From a virus, in IMG/VR virus record IMGVR_UViG_3300006921_000089, positions 1 to 29,387 of that record: 29,387 nt of DNA; one strand, written 5' to 3'. Both the position numbers and the translations under genes were made by a program. The notes under the pieces are model-generated. The model saw nothing but the letters and a program-made list of their open reading frames with translations, was not told the origin of the DNA and did no database searches. Positions 18,001-25,122 of the stretch are shown here, one piece after another. Position 1 is the first letter of the stretch; the number at the start of each line of letters is the position of its first letter.

Positions 18001-18040
18001 GAGGGCGGTAACTCCAATACCGCCCTCATTCTTTTTTTTA
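18001..18040 (+). terminator. Rho-independent terminator of the replication operon
   Basis: GAGGGCGGTA (18001-18010) pairs perfectly with TACCGCCCTC (18018-18027) around a 7-base loop, followed by ATTCTTTTTTTTA. It ends the plus-strand rusA to primase operon. The same stem can also form on the minus strand, behind the small gene 18038-18178, but without a U-tract there. Confidence 0.9.
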
Positions 18041-18178
18041 TCTATTAACTCTTTTTAAGAATAATTTATTTATTGCTAGATTAGTGCATTTATATTTTTG
18101 CATAATTCTCTTTTCATTTTCAGTTAAACAAATTAAACGTAAAAACTTTTTCTTATCTTTATTAATAGATTTTTTCAT
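18038..18178 (-). CDS. Small basic protein (46 aa)
   Basis: A 46-codon frame found by reading the minus strand begins MKKSINKDKKKFLRLICL. It has TENEKRIMQKYK in the middle and ends KLFLKRVNR with TAA. AAGG lies about eight bases before the ATG. It is strongly basic and helical and could bind nucleic acid, but no family is seen. It follows the lysin gene as the distal gene of the minus-strand block. Confidence 0.5.
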   Translation of the reverse strand: MKKSINKDKKKFLRLICLTENEKRIMQKYKCTNLAINKLFLKRVNR

Positions 18179-18263
18179 TACCTTTTTCCTTTTATAGTTG
18201 AACTTACGATGACCTCAGAAAGGTCTGTTGTGTATATTTGGTTCTGTTAAGGTAGGTAATTAT

Positions 18264-18287
18264 CTAAAAGTTTAATTTAACTTCTAG
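18264..18287 (-). repeat. Junction palindrome copy 4
   Basis: On the minus strand the element starts with the TAG stop of the lysin gene and reads TAGAAGTTAAATTAAACTTT, then TAG. The 85 bases between it and the small basic gene contain only a 5-bp hairpin (GACCT/AGGTC, 18211-18225). Confidence 0.7.
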
Positions 18288-18733
18288 TCGTATAGGTAGT
18301 TTTTATTTTCCTCAATGTCCCACCTATAAAATATGTGGTCATCAATTCTCATTACATATGTTTTAGTTTCAGCCCAACTAGGATTGACATAGTCAGCATG
18401 GTAATGTGTTGCCCCCTCAACAAAGTCAGATAGATGCTCATTATAAACACCATTGGCAACATGTTTAGCATCTTCCCATGCCTTACCTTGTTTAGGTTTG
18501 TCACTCTTGCCATCACAGTACCAACTAAATTGGCATTTATTTTTGATAGGGAATGATGGTTTCCATTTGTAAGTTAAGCCTTGTTTGACTACCTCACAAA
18601 CTGTATTGGGATACCTTGTATCATTTACTCTATTCATGACAACTTGTGCAACTGCAACTTGCCCTATGAAACTTTGATTTTTAGCCTCATGATATATGTT
18701 GAGAGCCAAGCACATTAATGATGTTGTCAGCAT
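18284..18733 (-). CDS. SleB-type cell wall hydrolase, candidate endolysin (149 aa)
   Basis: It matches the Hydrolase_2 (SleB) family over nearly its whole length: LNIYHEAKNQS near the start (catalytic Glu16 after His15), VAQVVMNRVNDTRYPNTVC, the CQFSWYCDG segment, AKHVANGVYN, and EGATHYHADYVNP. SleB-like enzymes cleave peptidoglycan, and in phages they act as lysins. The N-terminus is short and weakly hydrophobic, without a clear signal peptide, so release probably needs a holin. It is coupled to the upstream gene (TAATG) with GAGGAGG as the ribosome site. Confidence 0.85.
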   Translation of the reverse strand: MLTTSLMCLALNIYHEAKNQSFIGQVAVAQVVMNRVNDTRYPNTVCEVVKQGLTYKWKPSFPIKNKCQFSWYCDGKSDKPKQGKAWEDAKHVANGVYNEHLSDFVEGATHYHADYVNPSWAETKTYVMRIDDHIFYRWDIEENKNYLYD

Positions 18734-18984
18734 TATGAAACCTCCTCAAATGCACTACCGCCCCGCATGTGTTGAATGCCTGACGATGACACTTTATTAA
18801 CTCTTCCTATTTCTTTATCTTTATCTGATAAGCTAGTAGGAACATCTTCAAATTTTTCATCCATCCCCAATTCCTGAGGTGTCATTTTTTTGTTACGTTC
18901 AACAAGGTCTTTATGAGAATTTCTAACATCCTTATTTAAAAATTCATAAGTGCTTGAGTGACCGCCTTTTCCTTTTTTGTTCAT
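18733..18984 (-). CDS. Hypothetical hydrophilic protein (83 aa)
   Basis: A charged, probably disordered protein (MNKKGKGGHSSTYEFLNKD, later RNKKMTPQELG) ending GGSAFEEVS. No family is seen. It starts with GGAG eight bases upstream and is translationally coupled to the lysin gene, so it may act with it, which is inferred from position only. The upstream 300 bases are non-coding. Confidence 0.6.
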   Translation of the reverse strand: MNKKGKGGHSSTYEFLNKDVRNSHKDLVERNKKMTPQELGMDEKFEDVPTSLSDKDKEIGRVNKVSSSGIQHMRGGSAFEEVS

Positions 18985-19016
18985 TTTATATTCTCCATTT
19001 TATCCATGCACGGCTC

Positions 19017-19097
19017 GTACAGAGATGTTTGTTAAATTTACTAGTATTCGTACAGAGAGGTCTGCCAACCCCTCTGTACAAGGCTCTAATGAGCCTT
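19017..19097. other. Non-coding region with GTACAGAGA repeats and two hairpins (18985-19287)
   Basis: The 303-base gap before the lysin operon has no gene. It holds two direct copies of GTACAGAGA (19017-19025 and 19050-19058), each after TCG or CG. The second copy pairs with CTCTGTAC (19072-19079) as a hairpin. A second stem follows: AAGGCTC (19080-19086) with GAGCCTT (19091-19097). An isolated ACTAGT lies at 19040. It should contain the promoter of the lysin operon and the end of the upstream minus operon, but I see no convincing promoter boxes. A short T-run of six on the minus strand (around 19240) could be a terminator. Confidence 0.5.
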
Positions 19098-19287
19098 TGT
19101 TTGTGGCTTTCCATACATTTACCTGACATAATTTAAAGAGGTCTAGGTTTTGCCCATAATAAAAATCTCAAAGAAATATGTGAGGGGATAATTATCTAGG
19201 GATGTATAGCATTTAGGTTAGAGGGGAATATATATAAAAAACCTCAGGCATCCACTTTTGCCCACCTAATAGGAGTGACCTCTCCCT

Positions 19288-19485
19288 CTAATTATTTGAC
19301 TTGAAAAAGATACTGCCAAAACTGACAAGTATCATTGTTAATCCAATAGAGCCTATAAACAAAGTTATAAATATTCCCTCTATACTTTGCATATAATATC
19401 CGTCAGGATCAGCTAATGTTACAATGGACATAAGCATTACACATATACCCATCAAGAATAATAAAATTCTATCTATATTATCCAT
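19288..19485 (-). CDS. Small two-span membrane protein, candidate holin (65 aa)
   Basis: Two hydrophobic helices at about residues 6-25 and 38-61 flank a short polar loop (DPDGYYMQ), with a short polar end (KSNN). Small two-helix proteins of this kind near a lysin gene are commonly holins, but the lysin lies 300 bases downstream in a separate gap, and other small membrane proteins are possible. Start ATG at 19485 after GGGAG, adjacent to the stop of the upstream gene. Functional assignment is inference. Confidence 0.55.
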   Translation of the reverse strand: MDNIDRILLFLMGICVMLMSIVTLADPDGYYMQSIEGIFITLFIGSIGLTMILVSFGSIFFKSNN

Positions 19486-19838
19486 TATTCATTCTCCCAT
19501 TTTTCTATTTGCTCTAATAAATTTTCAGCACATTCAAGTCTTCCATCAAGTATGCCAAGTTCTCTAGCATCAACATCGTCTTCGTGACATTGTTTTCTTA
19601 CGTCAGAAACCTCTCCTTTAAGCCATACTTTAACCCTACTTAAATCGTCAGGACATTCTTCATCTTTTTCTTTACCATACATTTTTTCATGCAAGCTATC
19701 CCTCAAATTTTCTAATTCATATATTGTATCAATTAGACAGTCCATTTTAATGACATCTTGCATCTCATTATATGATGTAGTGGTTTTTATTTTACATTCT
19801 TCTTCATTAAAATTATAGCTAGATGATATTATTTTCAT
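19485..19838 (-). CDS. Hypothetical acidic helical protein (117 aa)
   Basis: After a strand-like start (MKIISSSYNFNEEECKIKTTT), the rest is helical and very acidic: YELENLRDSLHEKM, WLKGEVSDVRKQCHEDD, and LECAENLLEQIEKWENE. A coiled-coil or dimeric bundle is likely. No family is recognised. It starts after GGAG and overlaps both neighbours by one to four bases, in a tight run of small genes. Confidence 0.6.
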   Translation of the reverse strand: MKIISSSYNFNEEECKIKTTTSYNEMQDVIKMDCLIDTIYELENLRDSLHEKMYGKEKDEECPDDLSRVKVWLKGEVSDVRKQCHEDDVDARELGILDGRLECAENLLEQIEKWENE

Positions 19839-20044
19839 TGTTCATTCTCCTCAAAATTTTGAACATGTGCGGTTACGTTTATTAATGATCTCAAAAACCT
19901 ATATTGATCATGAGTTAACTGCTCGTAATTTACGTCTATAAATTCTTCCATCTCCATAGGCTTTGGGATGAAATGAAATTTACTATGCAAGACCCAATCT
20001 TTATAAAGACGATCTAATTTTTTTAAATGATATTCTTTATTCAT
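19835..20044 (-). CDS. Hypothetical protein (69 aa)
   Basis: A helical protein: MNKEYHLKKLDRLYKDWV, then HFIPKPMEMEEFID and LTHDQYRFLRSLINVTAHV. No motif is recognised. It has a GAGAGG ribosome site inside the end of the gene before it and overlaps the next gene by four bases. Operon membership makes it real, function unknown. Confidence 0.55.
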   Translation of the reverse strand: MNKEYHLKKLDRLYKDWVLHSKFHFIPKPMEMEEFIDVNYEQLTHDQYRFLRSLINVTAHVQNFEENEQ

Positions 20045-20218
20045 TTAATATCCTCTCTTGATTACATGCATTGATTTAAGAAGTAGATCAGCAATGTTAT
20101 CGTTACCTTTTTTTCTCAGGTGCGATATCTCAGCATTAACTAGCCCCTCTACCTCCAATATAGCCTCAGCCCAAGAAATTTTCTCAGGCTGAAGTTCTTT
20201 CCATTTTATTTTACTCAT
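20045..20218 (-). CDS. Small helical protein (57 aa)
   Basis: Read from the minus strand: MSKIKWKELQPEKISWAEAI at the start, a helical middle and the end LLLKSMHVIKRGY with TAA. The stop abuts the next ATG (TAAATG), and the start overlaps the previous stop (ATGA). A GGAG lies ten bases before the start. It sits in an unbroken chain of overlapping small frames, which supports it as a real gene. Function unknown. Confidence 0.6.
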   Translation of the reverse strand: MSKIKWKELQPEKISWAEAILEVEGLVNAEISHLRKKGNDNIADLLLKSMHVIKRGY

Positions 20219-20385
20219 AGATATTCCTCCAAGTCTATTTGCTGACTATTAAATTCAGCTTGATTAAATTGTTGTGCGACCTTTTGCTTTTCGATCTCAA
20301 TATTGATTGCGATATCATGCAATCCATCCTTAATTAGATCAGCAATGATGCCATCTAATTTTTGAATTATCTCCAACTCTGTCAT
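20215..20385 (-). CDS. Small acidic protein (56 aa)
   Basis: Read from the minus strand: MTELEIIQKLDGIIADLIKD, then IAINIEIEKQKVAQQFNQAE and the end LEEYL. It forms long amphipathic helices and is probably a coiled coil. It starts with a one-base overlap (TAATG) after the 41-residue membrane frame, with GGAG seven to ten bases upstream, and ends with ATGA overlap into the next gene. Unknown function. Confidence 0.6.
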   Translation of the reverse strand: MTELEIIQKLDGIIADLIKDGLHDIAINIEIEKQKVAQQFNQAEFNSQQIDLEEYL

Positions 20386-20510
20386 TATAAAACTCCTATG
20401 ATTAATATTGATAATATTACTGATAAAAAGAAAATAATTTTTAAATAAAGATTTTTTAAATAATTATCTTGATACATTCTATTTTGATAGTGCTTGAAAT
20501 TGTACTTCAT
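20385..20510 (-). CDS. Tiny single-span membrane protein (41 aa)
   Basis: Read from the minus strand: a polar aromatic N-terminus (MKYNFKHYQNRMYQDNYLKN) followed by one strongly hydrophobic helix (residues 21-41) to the last residue. GGGAG lies seven bases before the ATG, just after a junction palindrome. Its end contains GGAGTTTTATAATG, the ribosome site and start of the next gene, a 14-mer also found before the ATG at 24965. A small inner-membrane effector or holin-like part is possible but unproven. Confidence 0.55.
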   Translation of the reverse strand: MKYNFKHYQNRMYQDNYLKNLYLKIIFFLSVILSILIIGVL

Positions 20511-20516
20511 TTTGAA

Positions 20517-20542
20517 CTCCCAAAAGTTAAATTAAACTTCTA
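20517..20542 (-). repeat. Junction palindrome copy 5
   Basis: On the minus strand the TAG stop of the 81-residue gene opens the element TAGAAGTTTAATTTAACTTT, followed by TGGGAG. That GGGAG serves as the ribosome site for the tiny membrane gene. The element therefore fills the whole junction. Confidence 0.7.
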
Positions 20543-20785
20543 CAGACCTGATTTAGTTGCTCTGATCATGTAATCTACAAAATCAATAAACGTATCACGA
20601 TCCATAAATTTTTGAAGACTGCCCTCATAAAAGAATGGCTCTTTGTCAGGATCAGACATGTCAACAATCTCATGGCTGAATATCTGATCTCCAACAGTTA
20701 GAACGGGGCAATACATATACCCCTTATGAACCCAAGCGACTAAATCGCTTGGATTAACATTGCTTTGATTTAAATTAATTTGCAT
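20540..20785 (-). CDS. Hypothetical protein (81 aa)
   Basis: A strand-rich start with LVAWVHKGYMYCPVLTVGD, then FSHEIVDMSDPDKEPFFYEG, and a helical end (FIDFVDYMIRATKSG). The fold could be a small beta-barrel. No family is recognised. A strong AGGAGG ribosome site precedes the ATG, 10 bases after the stop of the 275-residue gene. Its stop is the TAG of a junction palindrome. Confidence 0.6.
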   Translation of the reverse strand: MQINLNQSNVNPSDLVAWVHKGYMYCPVLTVGDQIFSHEIVDMSDPDKEPFFYEGSLQKFMDRDTFIDFVDYMIRATKSGL

Positions 20786-20795
20786 TTGATACCTC

Positions 20796-21623
20796 CTAAT
20801 CTAACAAATTATTAATAACACCATTTGTTATTCTCTGAGAGACGTTAGTCTCTGCTCGTCTTAACTCAGGGCTTAATGAAACGATACACTCAGCGGGCTT
20901 AGTATCCCACAATGAACCACCTTTTTTTTCTACAATAAAAGGGCTAGTCTCAAATGATGCTAACCAAAGGTCTTCAATGTATGAAAGTACACCGCCCTTA
21001 GAACTGACGACATCAGCTTTGTACATTTTGATATTGTCTTGCTCTAACCTAGCAATAGGATAAGGCTTTACATCGATAACAAAATGAGGTCTGCCTTTAT
21101 ACTCAACACCTGACAAACCTTTTTTCCAAACCTTATGATACCACAAAGGCGGGACATGTATTTTTCTATCGCCCCATGTACTGCTTGCATCTTGCTCGAT
21201 ACCTTTTTGTGTATCCTTTTCGCAGATAACTTTTGCCTGAGTTCTTTGATGGTTTTTTCTCCACCAATCATAAGCAGTATTTTTTGACGAGTGTATTGCT
21301 TTAGTGTAAACATCATACTGCTTATTAAACTCTTCAGTATTGAGAATAGAATTTTTCTTTTGATCTTTTCTATATCCTACTATAGACGAAAGCATAGTCG
21401 ATAAATTGCTAATAGATTGTTGCTGATCATAATCTAAATATGATTTTAATTGCTCCATCTTGTCAGCTTTTTTCTTACAAAATAAAGGATGTTGTCTGTA
21501 CTGATACATCGATGACATAACGTCAGCAATATCAAGATCAAAATCTTTTAAAGAAGTTTGTAAGTTTTTGATAATATTTAAATGAACTTTGTGCTTTATG
21601 GCACTTTGTCTTTTCTTACTCAT
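20796..21623 (-). CDS. Hypothetical protein downstream of the MoxR-VWA pair (275 aa)
   Basis: I chose the ATG at 21623 (MSKKRQSAIKHK) because GGAG precedes it. A longer frame to 21674 runs over a hairpin. The N-terminal half is helical and polar (YQYRQHPLFCKKKADKMEQL), then WWRKNHQRTQAK. The C-terminal half is strand-rich: HVPPLWYHKVWKKGLSG, RPHFVIDVKPYPI, VLSYIEDLWLASFE, and AECIVSLSPELRRAE. No catalytic motif or family is recognised. Position directly after the ATPase and VWA genes suggests it acts with them, perhaps as a substrate or adaptor, which is only inference. Confidence 0.55.
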   Translation of the reverse strand: MSKKRQSAIKHKVHLNIIKNLQTSLKDFDLDIADVMSSMYQYRQHPLFCKKKADKMEQLKSYLDYDQQQSISNLSTMLSSIVGYRKDQKKNSILNTEEFNKQYDVYTKAIHSSKNTAYDWWRKNHQRTQAKVICEKDTQKGIEQDASSTWGDRKIHVPPLWYHKVWKKGLSGVEYKGRPHFVIDVKPYPIARLEQDNIKMYKADVVSSKGGVLSYIEDLWLASFETSPFIVEKKGGSLWDTKPAECIVSLSPELRRAETNVSQRITNGVINNLLD

Positions 21624-21662
21624 AATTGTAACTCCAAATAATGATAGTAGTTGATGATTTGA

Positions 21663-21690
21663 CCACAAGCCCAAATTAGCGGGCTTGTGG
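21663..21690. other. Perfect 10-bp hairpin after the VWA gene
   Basis: CCACAAGCCC (21663-21672) and GGGCTTGTGG (21681-21690) pair perfectly around an 8-base loop, 15 bases after the stop of the VWA gene. No U-tract follows on either strand, so it is not a standard terminator. It could be a pause or RNA-processing site between the VWA gene and the next gene. Confidence 0.55.
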
Positions 21691-21704
21691 ATAACTTAGT
21701 TTTG

Positions 21705-22868
21705 TTAGGCTACTTTGAGGTAAGTGGTCTCTCCAATGGGAGCCTCTTCCCCTCTCATATCGCTTGATACCCAAAGGATAGGATATCCAACATCTTGCTG
21801 AGGATAATCGCCAATGCCCATGTCAGTAAAGTAAATGAAGTTATCGACATTGATATTGTTCTCAGCAATATAATCGAAGACGGGCATTACTCTTGTACCG
21901 CCTCGACCTTTACATGATATGTCCTCAATCTGATCGCCTTTCTCATACCTGACAACATCTTGAACATCATAGTCGCATGTAATGATTGTGACACTTTCAG
22001 CACCTGAGCTTTCAGCGATAGCATTCAGCTCGCCCAAGAAGTGGGATAACTCAATACTTGAAACTGATCCGCTAGTATCGATGCCAACAACAATGTCTCC
22101 GCATCCGATCTTGTTTGATACGGGAGTGACAACCTCGTTTAAGTACCATTGTCTGCGATTAGGTCTGCGATAAGAATATCCCTCAGGCTGATCTCCGCCA
22201 ACAAATCTGCGAAGTACATCTTTCCAATCAATCTGAGACCTCTTCATCTCGTCAATGATTTCCTTGATGTTAGCGGGAAGTTTACCCGCCTCAGTCTTCA
22301 TTGAGTTGACCGCCATAACAACCTGAGCATTGATTGTTGCCTCTTCAGATTTGATCTGATCTTCAGACATACCACCGCCCTGATCTTCAACATTGCCCCA
22401 CTCCTGAGGTTGAGGCTGACCGCTACCGCCACCGCCGTTTCCATCATCGCCCTGATCTTGTTTCAGTAGGTCGTAAATTTTTTCTGCTGACATACCTTTG
22501 AACTTGTCATCAATCAAAGCCCCCTCAGGAAGAACAAGACCTGACTGAATTATTATTGGATTGATCGCATAATCACATGCAATATTCCATAACTCAGCAT
22601 CTCTTTTGCCCATCCTTAAATGATGCTTTAGGATACGATGGTAAGCCTCATGAACTTTAACTCCATCCAACTCAGCCTCAGATAAGGCATCAGTAAATTC
22701 TGCATTATAGAAAATACTTTTGCCGTCAGTTGCCATAGTAGGAAGAGAACTTTTCTCAACCATTGGCATTTGATAAAGGACTGAGGCATAAAAGCCCCAA
22801 CCTTTTGAAAGTTTATCAAGCATAAGCCTGACCTTTGATCTTGCGATCTTCCTTGGTAAATCATGCAT
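21705..22868 (-). CDS. VWA-domain protein with HExxH metallopeptidase-like region, MoxR partner (DUF2201-like, 387 aa)
   Basis: The N-terminal half contains H73-E-A-Y-H77 in a helix, the zinc-binding motif of the peptidase-like domain seen in DUF2201 proteins. A Gly/Gln-rich flexible linker covers about 138-168. The C-terminal half is a von Willebrand A domain with the metal-ion site D264-T-S-G-S268 (VVGIDTSGSVS) and later YFTDMG. Such proteins pair with MoxR-type AAA+ ATPases, here encoded directly upstream, as in RavA-ViaA or APE2220-type pairs that remodel or activate other proteins. In the phage, the target is unknown. The ribosome site TAGGAGTGC is shared with the MoxR gene and follows a junction palindrome. 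Confidence 0.8.
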   Translation of the reverse strand: MHDLPRKIARSKVRLMLDKLSKGWGFYASVLYQMPMVEKSSLPTMATDGKSIFYNAEFTDALSEAELDGVKVHEAYHRILKHHLRMGKRDAELWNIACDYAINPIIIQSGLVLPEGALIDDKFKGMSAEKIYDLLKQDQGDDGNGGGGSGQPQPQEWGNVEDQGGGMSEDQIKSEEATINAQVVMAVNSMKTEAGKLPANIKEIIDEMKRSQIDWKDVLRRFVGGDQPEGYSYRRPNRRQWYLNEVVTPVSNKIGCGDIVVGIDTSGSVSSIELSHFLGELNAIAESSGAESVTIITCDYDVQDVVRYEKGDQIEDISCKGRGGTRVMPVFDYIAENNINVDNFIYFTDMGIGDYPQQDVGYPILWVSSDMRGEEAPIGETTYLKVA

Positions 22869-22875
22869 ATTTGCA

Positions 22876-22902
22876 CTCCTAAAAGTTAAAGTTAACTTCT
22901 AG
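22876..22902 (-). repeat. Junction palindrome copy 6
   Basis: On the minus strand the element is TAGAAGTTAACTTTAACTTT, then TAGGAG. It starts with the TAG stop of the MoxR gene and ends in the AGGAG ribosome site of the VWA gene. It thus sits exactly between the two partners. Confidence 0.7.
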
Positions 22903-23945
22903 GCAACGAGATATTTCCCGTTGCCCTTTGCAGATGCCCACAATCTGACATCTTTATTTTGCTTAAGACTGTTGTCCCTAGATAATGCATCCTTAAGAAC
23001 AAAAGCTTGAAACTCCTCATTAGGTAATCTTTTGAGGTATTTCAAAATGTTGCCTATGTTCTTATCGTTAGCCTTAGTTGATAACGATGAACAAAGTGCA
23101 TACATAATCGCAGGCTCTTCAACAATCTCAGCAGTATCAGGGCTTGCGATCAGCTTATCAATGTCAGGACATTTGTCATGTACATCCATATGAGTTTTAA
23201 GGTTTGCATAAGCGGGGCGACCAATTTGACCGCTGATAGCCTCAGCCATTGCCTCGTCATCCAAGTCCCAATTCATGATCTGTGCTGACCTCTCGATTGA
23301 CCTTGGAGTTGGATAAGCATTCACTCCAACTTTAAACTGATGCAAGAACTCAGGCTGAAATCTCAACCACGATATAACTCTGTGATCAACACCGCTTTTA
23401 GCGAAGTATCCGCAAGTGTCCTCGAGGTTTGGCTCAATCTCTAGGAACGTAAGTCTATCGATCAAGTGGCTTGGCATTGTATTAGTCCCCGCCTTATCTG
23501 ATAGCTTGTTCCCCGCTGACATTACATAGCATTTTGTTCTGTCTAGCTTGTACTCTCCAACTCTATATTCGTCAGCAATTTGAGCGAATATATTCATGTT
23601 AAGTACGGGGCTTTGAGGCAACTCATCGAAGAAATAAAGTACACCTTTAAAGCCCTCAGCCTCTAGCTGAGCCATGCGATCAGCATCTATATACCAATCA
23701 GGCTGAAGAGTAATCATCTTATCGCCCTGAGGCATTCTCATACCGCCAATGTCTGTAGGCTCTAGCTGAGCAAGTGCAATATTCTGCATGTAAAAGCCCA
23801 AGTCCTGAGCAATCTGTTTTGCTAGTGCAGTTTTACCAATTCCCATACTACCATCTAAATGGAAAGTAATTGGCTTAGTTGAAGTTTGAGCAACATTCTT
23901 TTTGATGCCCTCGACAATGATCTTTTTTGCTAATGATAATCTCAT
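22899..23945 (-). CDS. MoxR-type AAA+ ATPase (348 aa)
   Basis: The core AAA+ motifs are present: Walker A GSMGIGKT (32-39), Walker B VLYFFDELPQ (D107, E108), sensor 1 Asn146 in SAGNKL, and the probable arginine finger R164 in LIDRL. The insert TDIGGMRMP is typical of the MoxR clade. MoxR proteins form hexamers that act as chaperone-like unfoldases on complexes containing VWA-domain partners, here the next gene. The C-terminal lid part is helical. The ATG follows directly after the TAA of the gene before, with AGGAGTGC inside that gene's end. The substrate and role in infection are not known. Confidence 0.85.
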   Translation of the reverse strand: MRLSLAKKIIVEGIKKNVAQTSTKPITFHLDGSMGIGKTALAKQIAQDLGFYMQNIALAQLEPTDIGGMRMPQGDKMITLQPDWYIDADRMAQLEAEGFKGVLYFFDELPQSPVLNMNIFAQIADEYRVGEYKLDRTKCYVMSAGNKLSDKAGTNTMPSHLIDRLTFLEIEPNLEDTCGYFAKSGVDHRVISWLRFQPEFLHQFKVGVNAYPTPRSIERSAQIMNWDLDDEAMAEAISGQIGRPAYANLKTHMDVHDKCPDIDKLIASPDTAEIVEEPAIMYALCSSLSTKANDKNIGNILKYLKRLPNEEFQAFVLKDALSRDNSLKQNKDVRLWASAKGNGKYLVA

Positions 23946-24215
23946 TTAAGCACTCCTAGTTTTTAAAGTTACACCATTATGGCTATTGTATTTGTACCAA
24001 ATCTTACCGCTATTTAATGTAATAGCACCTTGATCTAGCCTAAATCTACGATACTCAGCTATTCTGAAATCGTAGACTGTTACGAGGTTAGGAATATCCC
24101 TATCCTCATATTTGAGAACTCCCCAAAATTTTCTGCGAGAGCCATCAATTTTTTTAAAAACACCTCGTATAATTCGACCGCCAAAGTGTTTTGTTATTTC
24201 CTGATTTTTATTCAT
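23946..24215 (-). CDS. Hypothetical basic protein upstream of the MoxR gene (89 aa)
   Basis: A basic, strand-rich small protein: FGGRIIRGVFKKIDGSRRKF, KYEDRDIPNLVTVYDFRI, YRRFRLDQGAITLNSGKIW. This resembles the pattern of small phage proteins with a KKxDGSxR motif (DUF2693-like), but the match is weak. It may bind nucleic acid or act with MoxR. Start ATG at 24215 after GGAG. Stop abuts the MoxR ATG. Confidence 0.55.
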   Translation of the reverse strand: MNKNQEITKHFGGRIIRGVFKKIDGSRRKFWGVLKYEDRDIPNLVTVYDFRIAEYRRFRLDQGAITLNSGKIWYKYNSHNGVTLKTRSA

Positions 24216-24259
24216 ATCTACTCCATGATAGTTGTTGTTATTGCTCGATTGAACAAGCA

Positions 24260-24284
24260 GAGACAGACCGCTTTGATCTGTCTC
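24260..24284. other. 8-bp hairpin in the gap before gene 24215
   Basis: GAGACAGA (24260-24267) pairs perfectly with TCTGTCTC (24277-24284) around a 9-base loop in the 84-base gap 24216-24299. No U-tract follows on either strand. It may attenuate or stabilise the minus-strand message between two genes. Confidence 0.45.
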
Positions 24285-24299
24285 AATTTGTGCATTCGA

Positions 24300-24965
24300 T
24301 TAGGCAGTAAGAGCATCAAGAACGTCATTAGTCTCTTGATTATCTTCGTTAGTCTCAGCCAACTTCTTTTCATTAGCCTTGTCAGTTGCGATGCGAACTC
24401 TCTTGATATCAGCCATATGGCTTTCGATCTCCTCGATCTCATCCATATTTAAATCTGTCGCTACGAAAACAGTTTGCTCAATACCATCGATCTTTTTGGT
24501 AACCTCTTTGCCGTAAACCATTTTAGCAATCTTCTCAGCAAGAGTTACTTCTTTTTTACCTGAGACCTTAGCTACAATGTCTGTCTGCTTTTCAAGGTTA
24601 TTGTCAGATAAAATATTCCTGACGTACTCAGGTGTTGCCTGAGTTGGTACATTGAAATACTCGCAGAATTTTACACATGTTTCCTTGAGCAACTTGGCTG
24701 AGGACTTAGACAAACCGCAATGATTAATCAGGTCATCATACATGATAGCCGTTACACCTTTTGCCACGTTACCACTTGCAGTCCTTGGGAACTTTGCAGT
24801 ATGAACGATGAAAGGCACATACTGATCTTGTACTTTGCTCTCATTAATTGATGCGACATTCTCTTTATTTGTATCCTTGAGACCTGAGACTAAAACCTCT
24901 GAAGAGGCTATTGTCTTAATGCTATCGTCTGAAAGTGCATAGTCTTGAATAATATTTTTCTGCAT
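24300..24965 (-). CDS. Hypothetical helical protein in the MoxR-VWA operon (221 aa)
   Basis: The start has Ser/Glu/Asn-rich helices (LSDDSIKTIASSEVLVSG), followed by KVQDQYVPFIVHTAKF and GVTAIMYDDLINHCGLS. A helical region has SSAKLLKETCVKFCEYFN, and lysine/acidic helices form the end (EEIESHMADIKRVRIATDK). No family or catalytic residue is recognised. It could be an adaptor or a substrate of the MoxR-VWA pair. It is coupled to the small gene before it (TAATG with GGAGTTTTATAATG). Confidence 0.55.
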   Translation of the reverse strand: MQKNIIQDYALSDDSIKTIASSEVLVSGLKDTNKENVASINESKVQDQYVPFIVHTAKFPRTASGNVAKGVTAIMYDDLINHCGLSKSSAKLLKETCVKFCEYFNVPTQATPEYVRNILSDNNLEKQTDIVAKVSGKKEVTLAEKIAKMVYGKEVTKKIDGIEQTVFVATDLNMDEIEEIESHMADIKRVRIATDKANEKKLAETNEDNQETNDVLDALTA

Positions 24966-25120
24966 TATAAAACTCCATTTGTTGCAGTTGATTTTGAGGA
25001 CATTAGATTAATGAACTCTTCTTGAGATAATTTTTTAGGCTTAGTCAAAATTATATATCCATCTCCATCTATTAAATTTGGAAATAAATTTCTTCCTAAA
25101 ATTGATAATAATTTTCTCAT
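24965..25120 (-). CDS. Small hypothetical protein (51 aa)
   Basis: Read from the minus strand: MRKLLSILGRNLFPNLIDGD, then GYIILTKPKKLSQEEFINLM, ending TATNGVL. It has a small amphipathic N-terminus and mixed strand and helix. It overlaps the next gene's start by one base (TAATG) and ends in GGAGTTTTATAATG. The start is only two bases after the upstream stop at 25123. Unknown function. Confidence 0.6.
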   Translation of the reverse strand: MRKLLSILGRNLFPNLIDGDGYIILTKPKKLSQEEFINLMSSKSTATNGVL

Positions 25121-25122
25121 GT

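Noticed and set aside
17954-18049. Short plus-strand frame starting MFCESD
   Set aside because: It runs through the strong terminator at 18001-18040 and has no convincing ribosome context.
21641-21653. 13-mer CAACTACTATCAT shared with 11264-11276 on the other strand
   Set aside because: A 13-base match between strands is expected several times by chance in 29 kb of AT-rich DNA, and contexts differ.
24218-24442. 74-codon minus-strand frame inside the end of the 24300-24965 gene
   Set aside because: It overlaps a better-supported gene in another frame, is Leu/Arg-rich like a shadow, and spans the hairpin at 24260.
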